DNA of 64,000 nucleotides from Bacillota bacterium (GTDB lineage Bacteria; Bacillota; Clostridia; Acetivibrionales; DSM-1351), in NCBI GenBank assembly GCA_023393115.1, contig JAEWMS010000040.1, forward strand, positions 1 to 64,000. The letters run 5' to 3'. The translations under genes and the position numbers were made by a program. Positions 16,489-25,579 of this stretch are shown here, one piece after another. Under the pieces are notes generated by a model. It searched no databases. It was not told the origin of the DNA and saw nothing but the letters and a program-made list of their open reading frames with translations. Numbering within the stretch: the stretch's first letter is position 1; each line of letters begins with the position of its first letter.

Positions 16489-16570
16489 GGAAAAGGGGAT
16501 TCCCCTTTCCGGTTTCAGGAGGGTGCTCAGAAATGTGAAACATTTCGTCGAAGGGAACCTGGGGTTCCCT
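16489..16570 (+). repeat. Three consecutive short hairpins
   Basis: Three tight palindromes follow one another: 16489-16510 (GGAAAAGGGGA/TTCCCCTTTCC), 16530-16546 (GAAATGT-gaa-ACATTTC) and 16552-16570 (AGGGAACC/GGTTCCCT). They lie in the 305-base gap between the DUF6760-like frame and the second tube gene. None has a T tract, so they are not simple terminators. They may protect or pause mRNA, or be relics of an inserted element. Confidence 0.65.
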
Positions 16571-16665
16571 AGCGAACAAGATAATTTACGAGCAATAACA
16601 GATTAATTGGAACGGGCACTTAAAAGCTTTGCGAAGCAAATTTCTTGAGGTTTAGGAGGGTTACC

Positions 16666-17139
16666 ATGGCTAAAATGGTTAATGTAGAACAAAGAAGAAC
16701 CTGGGTTCCTGGAAACAGACAGGATCCATATCTTGCTTATAACTTTGTAGTTGAAATAGACGGGGTCACCGTCGGCGGTTTTACTGACGTTTCGGGGTTA
16801 AGCATAGAGACCCAGGTTGAAAGAAAAACCTTTGGAGGAGAGAATCATAAGGAATATGCGTTTCTGACACAAACAAAATATAGTGATATAACGTTGAAAC
16901 ATGGAGTAACATGTGATGATTACCTGTGGAACTGGTATCACCGGGTAGTCAATGGAATTATAACCAGAAAAAACGGTTCAATTTGTCTGCTTGATCAAAC
17001 AGGTAAACCAAGTATATGGTGGGACTTTTTGGAAGCATGCCCTATAAAATGGGAGGGACCGACCTTTAGTGCCGGTAGCAGTGCTATAGCTGCTGAAAGT
17101 ATCGTATTAACACATAATGGAATACAGATGCATAGATAA
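16666..17139 (+). CDS. Second tail tube protein (gp19-like, Afp5/Pvc5 type)
   Basis: The start is the ATG behind TTTAGGAGGG; an upstream in-frame start exists but has no ribosome site. The 157-residue protein has the tube pattern 'DPYLAYNFVVEIDG..VGGFTDVSGLSIETQVERKTFGGEN', 'LKHG' and 'ACPIKWEGPTFSAG...AAESIVLTHNG'. The 'Y.F.VEI.G...G.F..VSGL' form is typical of the tube-initiator or second-tube class that joins the tube to the spike. It ends 3 bases before the next start. Confidence 0.9.
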   Translation: MAKMVNVEQRRTWVPGNRQDPYLAYNFVVEIDGVTVGGFTDVSGLSIETQVERKTFGGENHKEYAFLTQTKYSDITLKHGVTCDDYLWNWYHRVVNGIITRKNGSICLLDQTGKPSIWWDFLEACPIKWEGPTFSAGSSAIAAESIVLTHNGIQMHR

Positions 17140-17142
17140 GTT

Positions 17143-18528
17143 ATGAAGAGAATGAATATACATAAAATCAAGCTGGCAAGGCAAAAAAACCTACTGAGTA
17201 TAAACCAGGTAAATGTATTATTTGCAAAAAAATTAATTGAGAAATACCGTACTGTGAGACAACGAGGGCAGCTTGGAACATTGGTTTTCAGAATAGTTAA
17301 AAGAGAAACCAAAAAGTCTGATGAATCTGCAAAAGCCAATTTATCCAAAACCATGGATAATAACAATTGGATTGTAAAAGAATACAAGCCTGTTATAAAT
17401 CTTTTGGCCCAAAGGAAAGAACAGATAATTATAAGGACAATCCGGGAAAAGTCGGTTCCCCTGAACATATTTATAGATAAGCCTCGACTTGTACCTGTAG
17501 TTTTCAGGGAACAGCAAGGGGAGTACGGTAAGACAGCTGAAACTGACTATAAAGAATTTCTCAATCCTCAACACTATAATAGTTCAAAAAGCAGTAAATA
17601 TGAGCGGGATCCGGTAAGTAATGATACTGGATACCGAACCACCGGTTTGCAGTATACCCGTCCCAAAGTTAATGAAAAATTAACCTTCAATAATTTGGTA
17701 CCGCCGGACAATAGGTTATTACAACAAAGTTCAACAACACAGGAATTTATATACCAATACAACAATGAAATAAGTGCTAATAATTCAACAAAGATATATC
17801 ATACAAACCTACCTTCAACATTTCAGCATATCAAAACCGGAATGCAGCACACCTTTGGAGAAACACCCAAACCATCATCCGGCACAGAAATCATAAAAAG
17901 GCACACTGGCAATAATCAGAGCCTGAATGAGACCATAACAAAAAATATTCAGAGAGAAATTTTGATCAGAACGAGTATACCTAAGGAGCATAATATCATT
18001 AACAAAAAATATCAGGATATAACTCAGTTTTCAAAGCTCTATTCAAACATTCATAGAATAGATAGAAATATGAGGGTACAGGCTGAAGAGATACAGCATA
18101 ACGTGACTGGAAATAAATCCAGGCGGCTGACAGGTACCGACCGTAAGACTGAAACCTTGCAGAAGGAAAAATATTTGGCAGCTTCCAGGTTAAACAAGCT
18201 ATGGGAAAAGCAAGACCAGGTATATATTGATAATCCAGTTCCCATGGCTATACACAAAAAAATAACCGGATATATACCAAAGAGTAAGGATTCCGGATTA
18301 ACACTATATAAACCCAAACAAGAAAAACCTCGCGTGGCGGAAGAACAGAAGCTCCTGGATATATTGTCAAGACCCGGCGAGGTTTATACAAAAGCTGTTA
18401 CTTCCTCGAAACCCGTAAAAGTATCACTTGCAGATAACCCAGAGGAGGTAAGCCTGATTGCCGAGAAGGTTTACGGCATTATTGAGAAAAGACTGGAAAT
18501 TCAAAAAGATCGGAGGGGTCTTAGATAA
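17143..18528 (+). CDS. Large basic eCIS-cluster protein of unknown function
   Basis: The 461-residue protein starts 3 bases after the second tube gene, probably by translational coupling; an ATG 3 codons on has a slightly better AAGAGA site. It is strongly basic, Asn/Gln/Thr/Lys-rich and mostly predicted disordered, with no membrane span. The last ~50 residues form a helix, 'EEVSLIAEKVYGIIEKRLEI' followed by Lys/Arg, a short tail motif I believe recurs in proteins encoded ahead of the LysM baseplate gene in other eCIS loci. It overlaps that gene by TAATG. It could be a baseplate connector or a scaffold. It does not look like a helical tape measure. Confidence 0.6.
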   Translation: MKRMNIHKIKLARQKNLLSINQVNVLFAKKLIEKYRTVRQRGQLGTLVFRIVKRETKKSDESAKANLSKTMDNNNWIVKEYKPVINLLAQRKEQIIIRTIREKSVPLNIFIDKPRLVPVVFREQQGEYGKTAETDYKEFLNPQHYNSSKSSKYERDPVSNDTGYRTTGLQYTRPKVNEKLTFNNLVPPDNRLLQQSSTTQEFIYQYNNEISANNSTKIYHTNLPSTFQHIKTGMQHTFGETPKPSSGTEIIKRHTGNNQSLNETITKNIQREILIRTSIPKEHNIINKKYQDITQFSKLYSNIHRIDRNMRVQAEEIQHNVTGNKSRRLTGTDRKTETLQKEKYLAASRLNKLWEKQDQVYIDNPVPMAIHKKITGYIPKSKDSGLTLYKPKQEKPRVAEEQKLLDILSRPGEVYTKAVTSSKPVKVSLADNPEEVSLIAEKVYGIIEKRLEIQKDRRGLR

Positions 18529-19139
18529 TGGCACAGAAGGCACAAATAGTCCCAGACAAACAAGGTGCAATACCAATATCTGTTATGTTTAATCCAAATG
18601 AGTACACGGTTTCCTATGAAGCAAAGTATACCGGTGAAAATGACAAGAAGCAGTTTGTACGAACTACCACCCCTGAGTTTAAAGTATCACTTTTTTATGA
18701 CACCTATGAAAAGCGCAAAAATGTAAAACTTGAAACCTATAAAGTTACTTCCCTGCTGGATCCTGAAGTCCCGGGTAAAGAAATTAAAAAGCCGCCGTCA
18801 TGCGTGTTTATTTGGGGAGAGTTTAGTTACCGGGGTGTTCTGACCAGAATTGATCAAAAGTATACTATGTTTTTAGAAGATGGAACCCCTGTAAGGTCAG
18901 TGCTGGATGTGACATTCATATCCGACGAGCCTGAGCCAAAGGTTAAAAAAGCTGAGGGGTCAGAGGCATGTAGAAAGCTTTGGATAGTAAAGAGCGGTGA
19001 CAGGCTGGATTTTATTGCAAGGGAAGCACTAAAGGATCCTAAGAAATGGCGAATAATCGCCGAGGCAAATAAAATAATCAATCCCTTCGGATTCCCTGAT
19101 AAGAACGACTTCGGAAGGACTCTGGTTATACCGGATTAA
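18528..19139 (+). CDS. LysM-containing baseplate/tube-connector protein (Afp7/Pvc7 type)
   Basis: The 203-residue protein has an N-terminal 'ISVMFNPNEYTVSYEA' strand pair, 'CVFIWGEFSYRGVLTRIDQKYTMFLEDGTPVR' in parts, and a C-terminal LysM-like module from ~150 ('W.VKSGDRLDFIAREALKDPKKWRIIAEANKI..P..F...G..L.IP'). This two-part form matches the conserved eCIS protein that binds the tube base to the spike hub, similar to T4 gp53. The start ATG overlaps the stop of the previous gene. Confidence 0.88.
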   Translation: MAQKAQIVPDKQGAIPISVMFNPNEYTVSYEAKYTGENDKKQFVRTTTPEFKVSLFYDTYEKRKNVKLETYKVTSLLDPEVPGKEIKKPPSCVFIWGEFSYRGVLTRIDQKYTMFLEDGTPVRSVLDVTFISDEPEPKVKKAEGSEACRKLWIVKSGDRLDFIAREALKDPKKWRIIAEANKIINPFGFPDKNDFGRTLVIPD

Positions 19140-19148
19140 GGTGATGTT

Positions 19149-20186
19149 ATGGGAGTTGCAAACTACAAAATAAAGCTAAACGGTACTGATTTTTCCAGTG
19201 ACTTAATGAGTGCCGTTGAAGGAGTAACTTTTGAAGATGAGATAAATCTGCCTGCAATGTTCTCCATCAAGCTGAATATGTTAGACCTAAAAAACGGAAA
19301 ATGGCGTGGAATAGATCTGAAAACCTTTAAACCCGGGGATAAAATAGCTCTTTCAATGGGCCTTGATAAGGTAGAACCCATGGTTACCGGAGAGATAACG
19401 TCTTTGGAACTTAACCTTTGCGAACATTCAATCCTGGAAATAAGAGGGTATGATATGCTTCACAGGCTTCGCATGGGAACCAGAAGCAAGGTGTTTACAA
19501 AGAAAAAAGACAGTGAAATTGCCAGTGATATTGCTAAGGAGCATGGGTTGTCAGCCCAGGTAGATGATACTAAAACAGTTTACCCATATATTTTTCAGAA
19601 TAATCTGAGCAACTATGAGTTCTTGTTAAAAAGAGCCGCATATTTGGATTATGAACTTTATGCAGAAGACAAAAAATTGTTTTTTGTCAAATCCCGGGCA
19701 GCTAAAGCACCTTCACTACCAGATTTCACGTATAAAAGGGATTTTGAGGAATTAACCCTCGAGCTAAGGACATTAACACGGGGAAGCCAGGTGGTTGTTC
19801 GTGGTTGGGATATAAAAGAAAAGAAGGAAATTGAGGCTGAGGCAAAAAAAGGCGATGAAACTACAAAAATGAACGGCAAGGAATCAGGCTTTGAATTTGC
19901 ATCAAAATTAATTGAAGAGTCTCCCACTGCTTTTTGGGTTGAAAATCTCATTGATCAGAATGAAGCTCAGATTGCAGCCAAAGCCGCCTATAACAGCCTC
20001 TTGAAAGAATTTATTACCGGACAGGGAAAATGCTATGGCAACTCCCTGGTCAGAGCCGGAAAGTCGGTTAAGTTGTTGGGGATAGATGAACGTTTCACGG
20101 GAAGCTACTATATCGTATCAACTATTCACAACATTGATCAAACGGGATATACAACTATATTCAAGGTTAAGAGGACTGGAATATGA
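19149..20186 (+). CDS. Spike hub protein, gp27-like half of VgrG (Afp8/Pvc8 N-terminal type)
   Basis: The 345-residue protein has the phage late-control D/gp27 pattern: 'YKIKLNGTDFS', 'FKPGDKIALSMGL.....MVTGEITSLE', 'LEIRGYDMLHRLRMGTRS..F', 'YPYIFQNNLSNYEFLLKRAAYLDYELY'. It would form the trimeric hub that adapts the six-fold tube to the three-fold spike. The usual C-terminal gp5 part is missing here and is encoded by the next gene, which starts inside this gene's stop (ATGA), giving a split spike. Confidence 0.88.
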   Translation: MGVANYKIKLNGTDFSSDLMSAVEGVTFEDEINLPAMFSIKLNMLDLKNGKWRGIDLKTFKPGDKIALSMGLDKVEPMVTGEITSLELNLCEHSILEIRGYDMLHRLRMGTRSKVFTKKKDSEIASDIAKEHGLSAQVDDTKTVYPYIFQNNLSNYEFLLKRAAYLDYELYAEDKKLFFVKSRAAKAPSLPDFTYKRDFEELTLELRTLTRGSQVVVRGWDIKEKKEIEAEAKKGDETTKMNGKESGFEFASKLIEESPTAFWVENLIDQNEAQIAAKAAYNSLLKEFITGQGKCYGNSLVRAGKSVKLLGIDERFTGSYYIVSTIHNIDQTGYTTIFKVKRTGI

Positions 20187-20902
20187 ATGAGGGTATTAGT
20201 ATTTCTAATTTTACTGACTATATAAAAAACGAAGAGAAGATTTTTGGAGTAATGATTGGGGTTGTTGTAAAAAATGACTCAACAAATGACTCGGAAAAGC
20301 CAGGGCCGGGATTGGTAAAGGTCAAGATTCCGCTTTTGGGTATGCAGGAATCAAACTGGGCCAGAATTGCTTCATTCATGGCAGGGAAGGAGAGAGGAGC
20401 ATTTTTCCTTCCCGAGGTGGGGGATGAAGTACTTGTAGCCTTTGAAAACGGGGATGTAAACCGGCCCTTTATAATGGGTGCACTCTGGAACGGTAAAGAT
20501 GCCCCTCCTGATACCAACAGTGACGGAAAGAACAATACAAGGATAATAAAGTCTAGAAATGGTCATATCCTTCAGTTTTCAGACAAACAGAACGAAGAGA
20601 AGATTACTATGAAATCCTGTAAGGGCCATATTCTGGAACTAGATGATAAGAATGGTGAAGAAAACATAAAGGTTATTGATAAGTCCGGTAATAACAAAAT
20701 AGTTATCAGTACGAAGGACAAAAAAATAACAATAAGCTCCGAAAAGGATATTGAAATATCCGCCAAGGGTAAGTTTTCGGTCAGTGCAAAGGATATTGAA
20801 ATGAAATCCTCAGGTGCAACTAAGCTTGAAGCTTCGTCTTCAATGGATGTTAAGGCTTCTGCCAATATGACAATTAAAGGGGCCACAGTAAATATTAATT
20901 AA
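20183..20902 (+). CDS. Spike protein, gp5-like OB fold plus beta-helix needle
   Basis: The 239-residue protein has a gp5/VgrG OB domain ('GPGLVKVKIPLLG', 'WARIASFMAG..RGAFFLPEVGDEVLVAFENGDVNRPFIMGALWNG' in parts) at residues ~20-110. A repeating beta-prism follows with short strands such as 'GHILELDDKNGEENIKV', 'KKITISSEKDIEISAKG' and 'MTIKGATVNIN'. No lysozyme domain is inserted. It overlaps the hub gene by 4 bases, which would keep the two halves in equal amounts. Confidence 0.9.
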   Translation: MNEGISISNFTDYIKNEEKIFGVMIGVVVKNDSTNDSEKPGPGLVKVKIPLLGMQESNWARIASFMAGKERGAFFLPEVGDEVLVAFENGDVNRPFIMGALWNGKDAPPDTNSDGKNNTRIIKSRNGHILQFSDKQNEEKITMKSCKGHILELDDKNGEENIKVIDKSGNNKIVISTKDKKITISSEKDIEISAKGKFSVSAKDIEMKSSGATKLEASSSMDVKASANMTIKGATVNIN

Positions 20903-20982
20903 CCCGCACCAAGGCAAAAACTTGCACCAAAGCAGATAAACCAAGCTTAACATAATATGAGATATATGAAAGGAGAGTCGTT

Positions 20983-21378
20983 ATGGGACAACCGGCAGCG
21001 AAGCAGGGAGATCAGGTAGTAGCAACAGACATACATATTGTCATGGTTCCGGCAGGTTCTGGAACAGTCCCCGTACCCTTACCCCATCCGTTTACAGGAA
21101 TTATTGACGGGGGACTTAGCAGTGACGTAAAAATTATGGGAAAGCCTGCTGCAACAGTGGATTCAACTGCAACAAATACACCTTCCCATGTACCTAACGG
21201 TCAAAGCTTTCAAAAATCCCCAAGCAATAAAGGGACAATTAAATTGGGAAGTGCCACAGTAAAAATAAATGGCAAAATGGCAGCTCGAAACGGAGATACC
21301 GCCATTACCTGCAATGACCCCTCCGATCTTCCGGTAGGAAAGGTTATAGCTGCAGGAACCGTACTTATTGGTGGCTGA
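20983..21378 (+). CDS. PAAR-repeat spike-tip protein
   Basis: The 131-residue protein starts behind AAAGGAGAG. It has PAAR features: 'GQPAAKQGDQV', 'GIIDGGLSSDVKIMGKPAAT' and repeated '(K/T)(I/V)...G.PAA....' and 'VKINGKMAARNGDTAITCNDP' blocks. PAAR proteins fold into a metal-containing cone that sharpens the spike. Only some PAAR proteins carry effector extensions; this one has none. Confidence 0.88.
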   Translation: MGQPAAKQGDQVVATDIHIVMVPAGSGTVPVPLPHPFTGIIDGGLSSDVKIMGKPAATVDSTATNTPSHVPNGQSFQKSPSNKGTIKLGSATVKINGKMAARNGDTAITCNDPSDLPVGKVIAAGTVLIGG

Positions 21379-21415
21379 TCAAAGTCAATAAATGCCTATT
21401 TCATAGGAGGTTAAT

Positions 21416-21814
21416 ATGGAAGTTATAGATTTTTTAGGAAAGGGACTGAAATTCCCATTGGCTGTGAAGAAAACAAAGATGCGTACTTCTGTAGGAGAGG
21501 AATTAATAAAAGAATCTATTATGCTGATTCTGGGTACTGCCAGAGGCGAACGGGTAATGCAGCCTGAATTCGGATGCAGGCTGAATGAGATGGTATTTGC
21601 ATCAAATGACCTGAATACGGCAACTCTGATTCAGACATATGTTGAAGAAGCACTTCTCACTTGGGAACCAAGGATAGAAGTACAGTCCATTACGGCTAAT
21701 ATGAACCGTCAGGAACCGGTTATAGAAATTAATATCGATTATATAATAAAGTCCAGTAATAGCAAGGCAAACATGGTTTATCCATTTTATCTTGAAAGTG
21801 TGGGAAGAGGTTGA
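21416..21814 (+). CDS. Baseplate wedge protein gp25-like (Afp9/Pvc9)
   Basis: The 132-residue protein carries the gp25/GPW signature: 'IKESIMLILGTARGERVMQPEFGCRLNEMVFAS' in parts, followed by 'EEALLTWEPRIEV'. The EPR motif is present. gp25-like proteins nucleate sheath polymerisation on the baseplate. The ribosome site is TAGGAGG. Confidence 0.93.
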   Translation: MEVIDFLGKGLKFPLAVKKTKMRTSVGEELIKESIMLILGTARGERVMQPEFGCRLNEMVFASNDLNTATLIQTYVEEALLTWEPRIEVQSITANMNRQEPVIEINIDYIIKSSNSKANMVYPFYLESVGRG

Positions 21815-21827
21815 AAGAAATATAAAA

Positions 21828-21881
21828 ATGAATAAAGGAGGTACCGGGCCCATTCCATTTCTATCAATATATTTTGTGTGA
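21828..21881 (+). other. Possible 17-codon leader frame ahead of the gp6-like gene
   Basis: An ATG at 21828 opens a 17-codon frame that stops one base before the ATG at 21883. It contains an AAAGGAGGT sequence at 21834 that has no start at proper distance of its own. Stop-restart coupling could explain how the next gene is translated although it lacks a normal ribosome site. Confidence 0.25.
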
Positions 21882-21882
21882 A

Positions 21883-24800
21883 ATGCTGGGCATGGGCATA
21901 ATGATGATTAATAATCTACCAAAAATTGATCAGAGAAGCCGGGAGGATCTGGCTGACGAAATCAGGCGTCTGATGCTGTATCATTGCCCTGAATTTGAAA
22001 ATATAGAAGAAATAAAGTCGGACAAGCATGCAGAGGCACTGATTAATATCTTTGCAAATATGATGGAGCATGTAACTGGAGCATTGAATAAATCACCTGA
22101 AAAGAATTATACAGCCTTTATGAATTTAATTGGGGTAAGTCCCATTTCACCAAAGGTTGCCAAGGCAGCATTAGTGTTTAAACTGAAGGAGGACTGGGAT
22201 AAGGACGGCTTTATTCCGGCGGGTACAAAACTGTCGGCACAGCCAGAAAACCAGGAAGAGGTGGTTTTTGAAACCGAAAATGATCTTACTGTAATCCGTC
22301 CGGGGCTTGTCAGGGCCGCAGGAATATCACCTGAAAAGGACAAGTGGAGTGATTTCGATTTCCTGCTCTCAGAAGAAGCTACAGGACTGGAAGCAGAGTT
22401 ATTTAATGGTGAAACGCCTATTGTACATCGTATTTACATTGGACACAAGGAACTTCTAAGTCTGAAAAATGCAGCTATAAACCTGAATCTGCAGCTAATT
22501 CAGAATATGAAAACTGAAAAGAACAGTATAGTGAATAATTTACCGGATATAAAGTGGTTTTATTTTGATGATAAGGGCAATGCTGTTCCTTTACTTGTGG
22601 ATACCGGGCTTGAACAGTCTGTTTTTTCCAGGAGCGGAGAACTATCCTTTGAAAAAACTGACGGAATTTCTCTGAAAACAATAACGGGGTATGATAAAAG
22701 CAATACCATGCAAAGCTGGACAAATTACTGGATTTTTGCCGAATTGAAATCTTCTCTGATAAATGCTGATTTAATGCCCGATGTTGAAAACATAAATATG
22801 ACTGCTGGTATTTCAGAAGAAAATCTGAGGCTGGAGTCAGCGGTTTTCAACTACGCACCAATAGACCTTACAAAGGATTTCCATCCCTTCGGAGAAAGGC
22901 CGTCCTATAATGATACTTTTTATATTTCCTGCAGAGACGCATTTTCAAAAGCAGACTCCACAATAACCCTTAATATTACTCTATCTGAAGGACTGGAAGC
23001 TCCCAGAGCCTCAGGTGTTATTCTGGGATTGGAGTATTGGAATGGAGTTAAGTGGACAGAATTCGGCAAAGTGGGAAACTCGAAAGAAAAGGGTAATGTT
23101 TTGTTGGACGAGACAGAGGCCTTTACCAAAAAAGGAAAGCTTGTTTTCAGGTGTCCTAAAATCGAAATTTATAACTTGAATGGTGAGGAGAACTACTGGA
23201 TTCGTTTTAGGATAATCGGAGGAAACTATGGGACAGACGGTTCGGTAGTATATTATCCAAAAACTGTAAAAATACAGAATGAAGAGGTGAGCCTATCTCA
23301 GGTATCGGTAACAGATGCCAGTTATTTACCTCCATCCCTAAAAGAAATATTGATTGACCTTAAGTATAATTCACAATCGGTTCCACCGGAGCATGTAATA
23401 ACAGAAAACAACTGTCTGTTTATTGACAGGACTGAAGAGTGTTCCAAAGAGGGGAAAACCTTTAAAATATTTTCAGCCTGTTCTGATACTGATCCTGCTT
23501 TATATCTTGGCTTTGACAGGGATATAAGTAACTTGCCCCTTTCGCTGTTTTTCCCCTTGACCGGTAATCAGGTGGGTCAGGCCGGGAACAATCCTGTAGT
23601 AGCATGGGAGTACTGGAACGGAAGAAAATGGCTCACCTTGAGCGTAAATGATGCTGTCAGAGATTTCACAAGAAGAGAAATACAGCAGCTGGCAATACCT
23701 GTGGATATTGAAAAGACTGCTCTTTTTGGGACTGTACAGTATTGGATACGTGCAAGGCTTGAATCGGGGGGATTCAACGTGTTACCTAGAATCAATGCCA
23801 TTTATTCAAATACAGTATGGGCTGCCAATGCTTCTACTGTAAAAGCTGAAATAATCGGTTCAAGTAATGGGGAGCCCAGTCAGACCTTCCAGTTTGCCAG
23901 AACACCGGTTTTGCCTGGACAGCTTGTGAAGGTGCGCGAAACCTTGGGGCAAGGTGATCCCATAACATGGACCGAAGTACAGAGTTTCTCACTGTCGGGT
24001 CTGGAAAGCAGACATTATATGCTGGATTCGGGCAGCGGTATTATTACTTTTGGTGACGGTAAAAATGGCATGATTCCACCGGCAGGTAAGGAGAATATTA
24101 CCTCGGACTACAGATTCGGCGGTGGTGCACAAGGAAACGTAAGGGCAGATACAGTTAAAAAGATGTGGGATAACTTTGCTGAAATTGATTCAGTTACAAA
24201 TCCTTTTCCTGCTGACGGAGGCTTTGATCAGGAGGAAATCGAAGATGCAAAAATACGCGGACCACATACTTTAAAAAGCTGGGACAGAGGTATAACCTGT
24301 GAGGATGTTGAATGGCTGGTAAGGGAGGCTGCTCCTCAGATAGCACTGGTTAAGTGTTTCCCTACCATGAACAGAGACCTGGATTTTACACCGGGAAAAG
24401 CAACTGTTATAGTAGTGCCAGAAATTTCCGGATTGAAACCTGTGCCCAGCCAGGAGATGCTGAATGAAATAGACAAATACCTTTCCGAGAGGATTGCGGC
24501 TGTTCTTAACACCTCTGACTATCCTCGCCTGGATGTAATAGGCCCAGATTATATACGGATAGGTGTGGAGGCAACAGTTAAATATACTAATCCAGAGTCC
24601 GGAAAAATAATTGAAGGACAGATTATGGATAATCTCCGGGAATTCTTAAATCCTCTTCACGGCGGACAGGAAAAGACTGGCTGGACACTGGGAAAGAATC
24701 TGTATATATCTGAGGTATGTACAGTGATAAAGAATACCCCAGGGGTCGACTATATCCCCTTTATAAATATAATATCCTCGGTCCAGTGTTATACGCTGAA

Positions 24801-25509
24801 TTTAGAGCAACTGAAGGACGGGTTCTATAAACCGTCAATTCCCTATCCCACATACAGTGCTGTCAAAAGCAGGGACAACAGGATCGTGTTTGCGCTGGCT
24901 GAAAAGCTGGAACAAAACAAGCCTGTCAAGACTTTGCTGGTAAAGGGCTTCAGAGAAGGTCACAAAATAGATCTTAAATACAGGAACTATCCTGTGGAAA
25001 AGCTGGTTATTAAATCTGTTGATGGAGATATACTTGAATGCTGTACAGACAGTGGGGACCCTTTAAGCTGTAATTATCCTGTTGGCAGCGATATTGAAAC
25101 AGCTGTTACACAGGATTTGAGTATACGTTCCTTTATATTAAATGAGATAAAGGCAGGACAGGAAACATTTTTCATTAAAATGGCTGTACTGGAACCCCGT
25201 GATATTGTTTACCTAAGCCGAAATGACGAATATACCGACACTGTATCCCTAAAGATCACCGAGGTGATGTCAGGGGACGTTTTCCTTGAAGAGGATGAAC
25301 TGGTATTCAGCGGGGAACACCTTATTAACAAAAAGCCTGACCTTCAATTCCCATATCTTTTAAATCGCGATACGAAGGTAATCCATGATGTCAGCAATGC
25401 AGCAGACGGATGCCGATTACCTGAAATCCTTAAGGAGGATAGAGAATACCTTAATAAGATAAGTGATGCTGCAGGAGCCATAATTTGCGATTACTGCATT
25501 ACATTATAG
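21883..25509 (+). CDS. Large baseplate wedge protein, gp6/baseplate J-like (Afp11/Pvc11)
   Basis: The protein is ~1208 residues. The start is uncertain: candidates are TTG 21874, ATG 21883, 21892, 21901 or 21904, and none has a good ribosome site; 21883 is chosen because a 17-codon frame ends just before it. Homologues usually begin near 'MINNLPKIDQRSREDLADEI'. The N-terminal ~150 residues match the wedge pattern 'ALINIFANMMEHVTGALNKSPEKNYTAF' in parts. Beta-rich repeats '(V/K)(W/E)YWNG.KW' follow. Residues ~800-1000 hold baseplate-J elements 'RAPHTLKSWDRGITCEDVEWL' (partly) and 'PLHGGQEKTGWTLGKNLYISEV'. It forms the core baseplate wedge. Confidence 0.88.
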   Translation: MLGMGIMMINNLPKIDQRSREDLADEIRRLMLYHCPEFENIEEIKSDKHAEALINIFANMMEHVTGALNKSPEKNYTAFMNLIGVSPISPKVAKAALVFKLKEDWDKDGFIPAGTKLSAQPENQEEVVFETENDLTVIRPGLVRAAGISPEKDKWSDFDFLLSEEATGLEAELFNGETPIVHRIYIGHKELLSLKNAAINLNLQLIQNMKTEKNSIVNNLPDIKWFYFDDKGNAVPLLVDTGLEQSVFSRSGELSFEKTDGISLKTITGYDKSNTMQSWTNYWIFAELKSSLINADLMPDVENINMTAGISEENLRLESAVFNYAPIDLTKDFHPFGERPSYNDTFYISCRDAFSKADSTITLNITLSEGLEAPRASGVILGLEYWNGVKWTEFGKVGNSKEKGNVLLDETEAFTKKGKLVFRCPKIEIYNLNGEENYWIRFRIIGGNYGTDGSVVYYPKTVKIQNEEVSLSQVSVTDASYLPPSLKEILIDLKYNSQSVPPEHVITENNCLFIDRTEECSKEGKTFKIFSACSDTDPALYLGFDRDISNLPLSLFFPLTGNQVGQAGNNPVVAWEYWNGRKWLTLSVNDAVRDFTRREIQQLAIPVDIEKTALFGTVQYWIRARLESGGFNVLPRINAIYSNTVWAANASTVKAEIIGSSNGEPSQTFQFARTPVLPGQLVKVRETLGQGDPITWTEVQSFSLSGLESRHYMLDSGSGIITFGDGKNGMIPPAGKENITSDYRFGGGAQGNVRADTVKKMWDNFAEIDSVTNPFPADGGFDQEEIEDAKIRGPHTLKSWDRGITCEDVEWLVREAAPQIALVKCFPTMNRDLDFTPGKATVIVVPEISGLKPVPSQEMLNEIDKYLSERIAAVLNTSDYPRLDVIGPDYIRIGVEATVKYTNPESGKIIEGQIMDNLREFLNPLHGGQEKTGWTLGKNLYISEVCTVIKNTPGVDYIPFINIISSVQCYTLNLEQLKDGFYKPSIPYPTYSAVKSRDNRIVFALAEKLEQNKPVKTLLVKGFREGHKIDLKYRNYPVEKLVIKSVDGDILECCTDSGDPLSCNYPVGSDIETAVTQDLSIRSFILNEIKAGQETFFIKMAVLEPRDIVYLSRNDEYTDTVSLKITEVMSGDVFLEEDELVFSGEHLINKKPDLQFPYLLNRDTKVIHDVSNAADGCRLPEILKEDREYLNKISDAAGAIICDYCITL

Positions 25510-25579
25510 AACTCAGGCGGTATATAAAAACCAAAATTAATTAATAAATAGCCATAAAAATATGAAAGGAGGTAGAAAA

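Noticed and set aside
17143..18528. The 461-residue protein as the tape measure.
   Set aside because: It is rich in Asn, Thr and Pro and mostly disordered, without the long regular helix expected of a ruler; left as unknown.
21838..21851. GGTACCGGGCCC looks like a cloning polylinker (KpnI-ApaI).
   Set aside because: It is only 12 bases, lies in natural sequence on both sides, and no further vector sequence follows.
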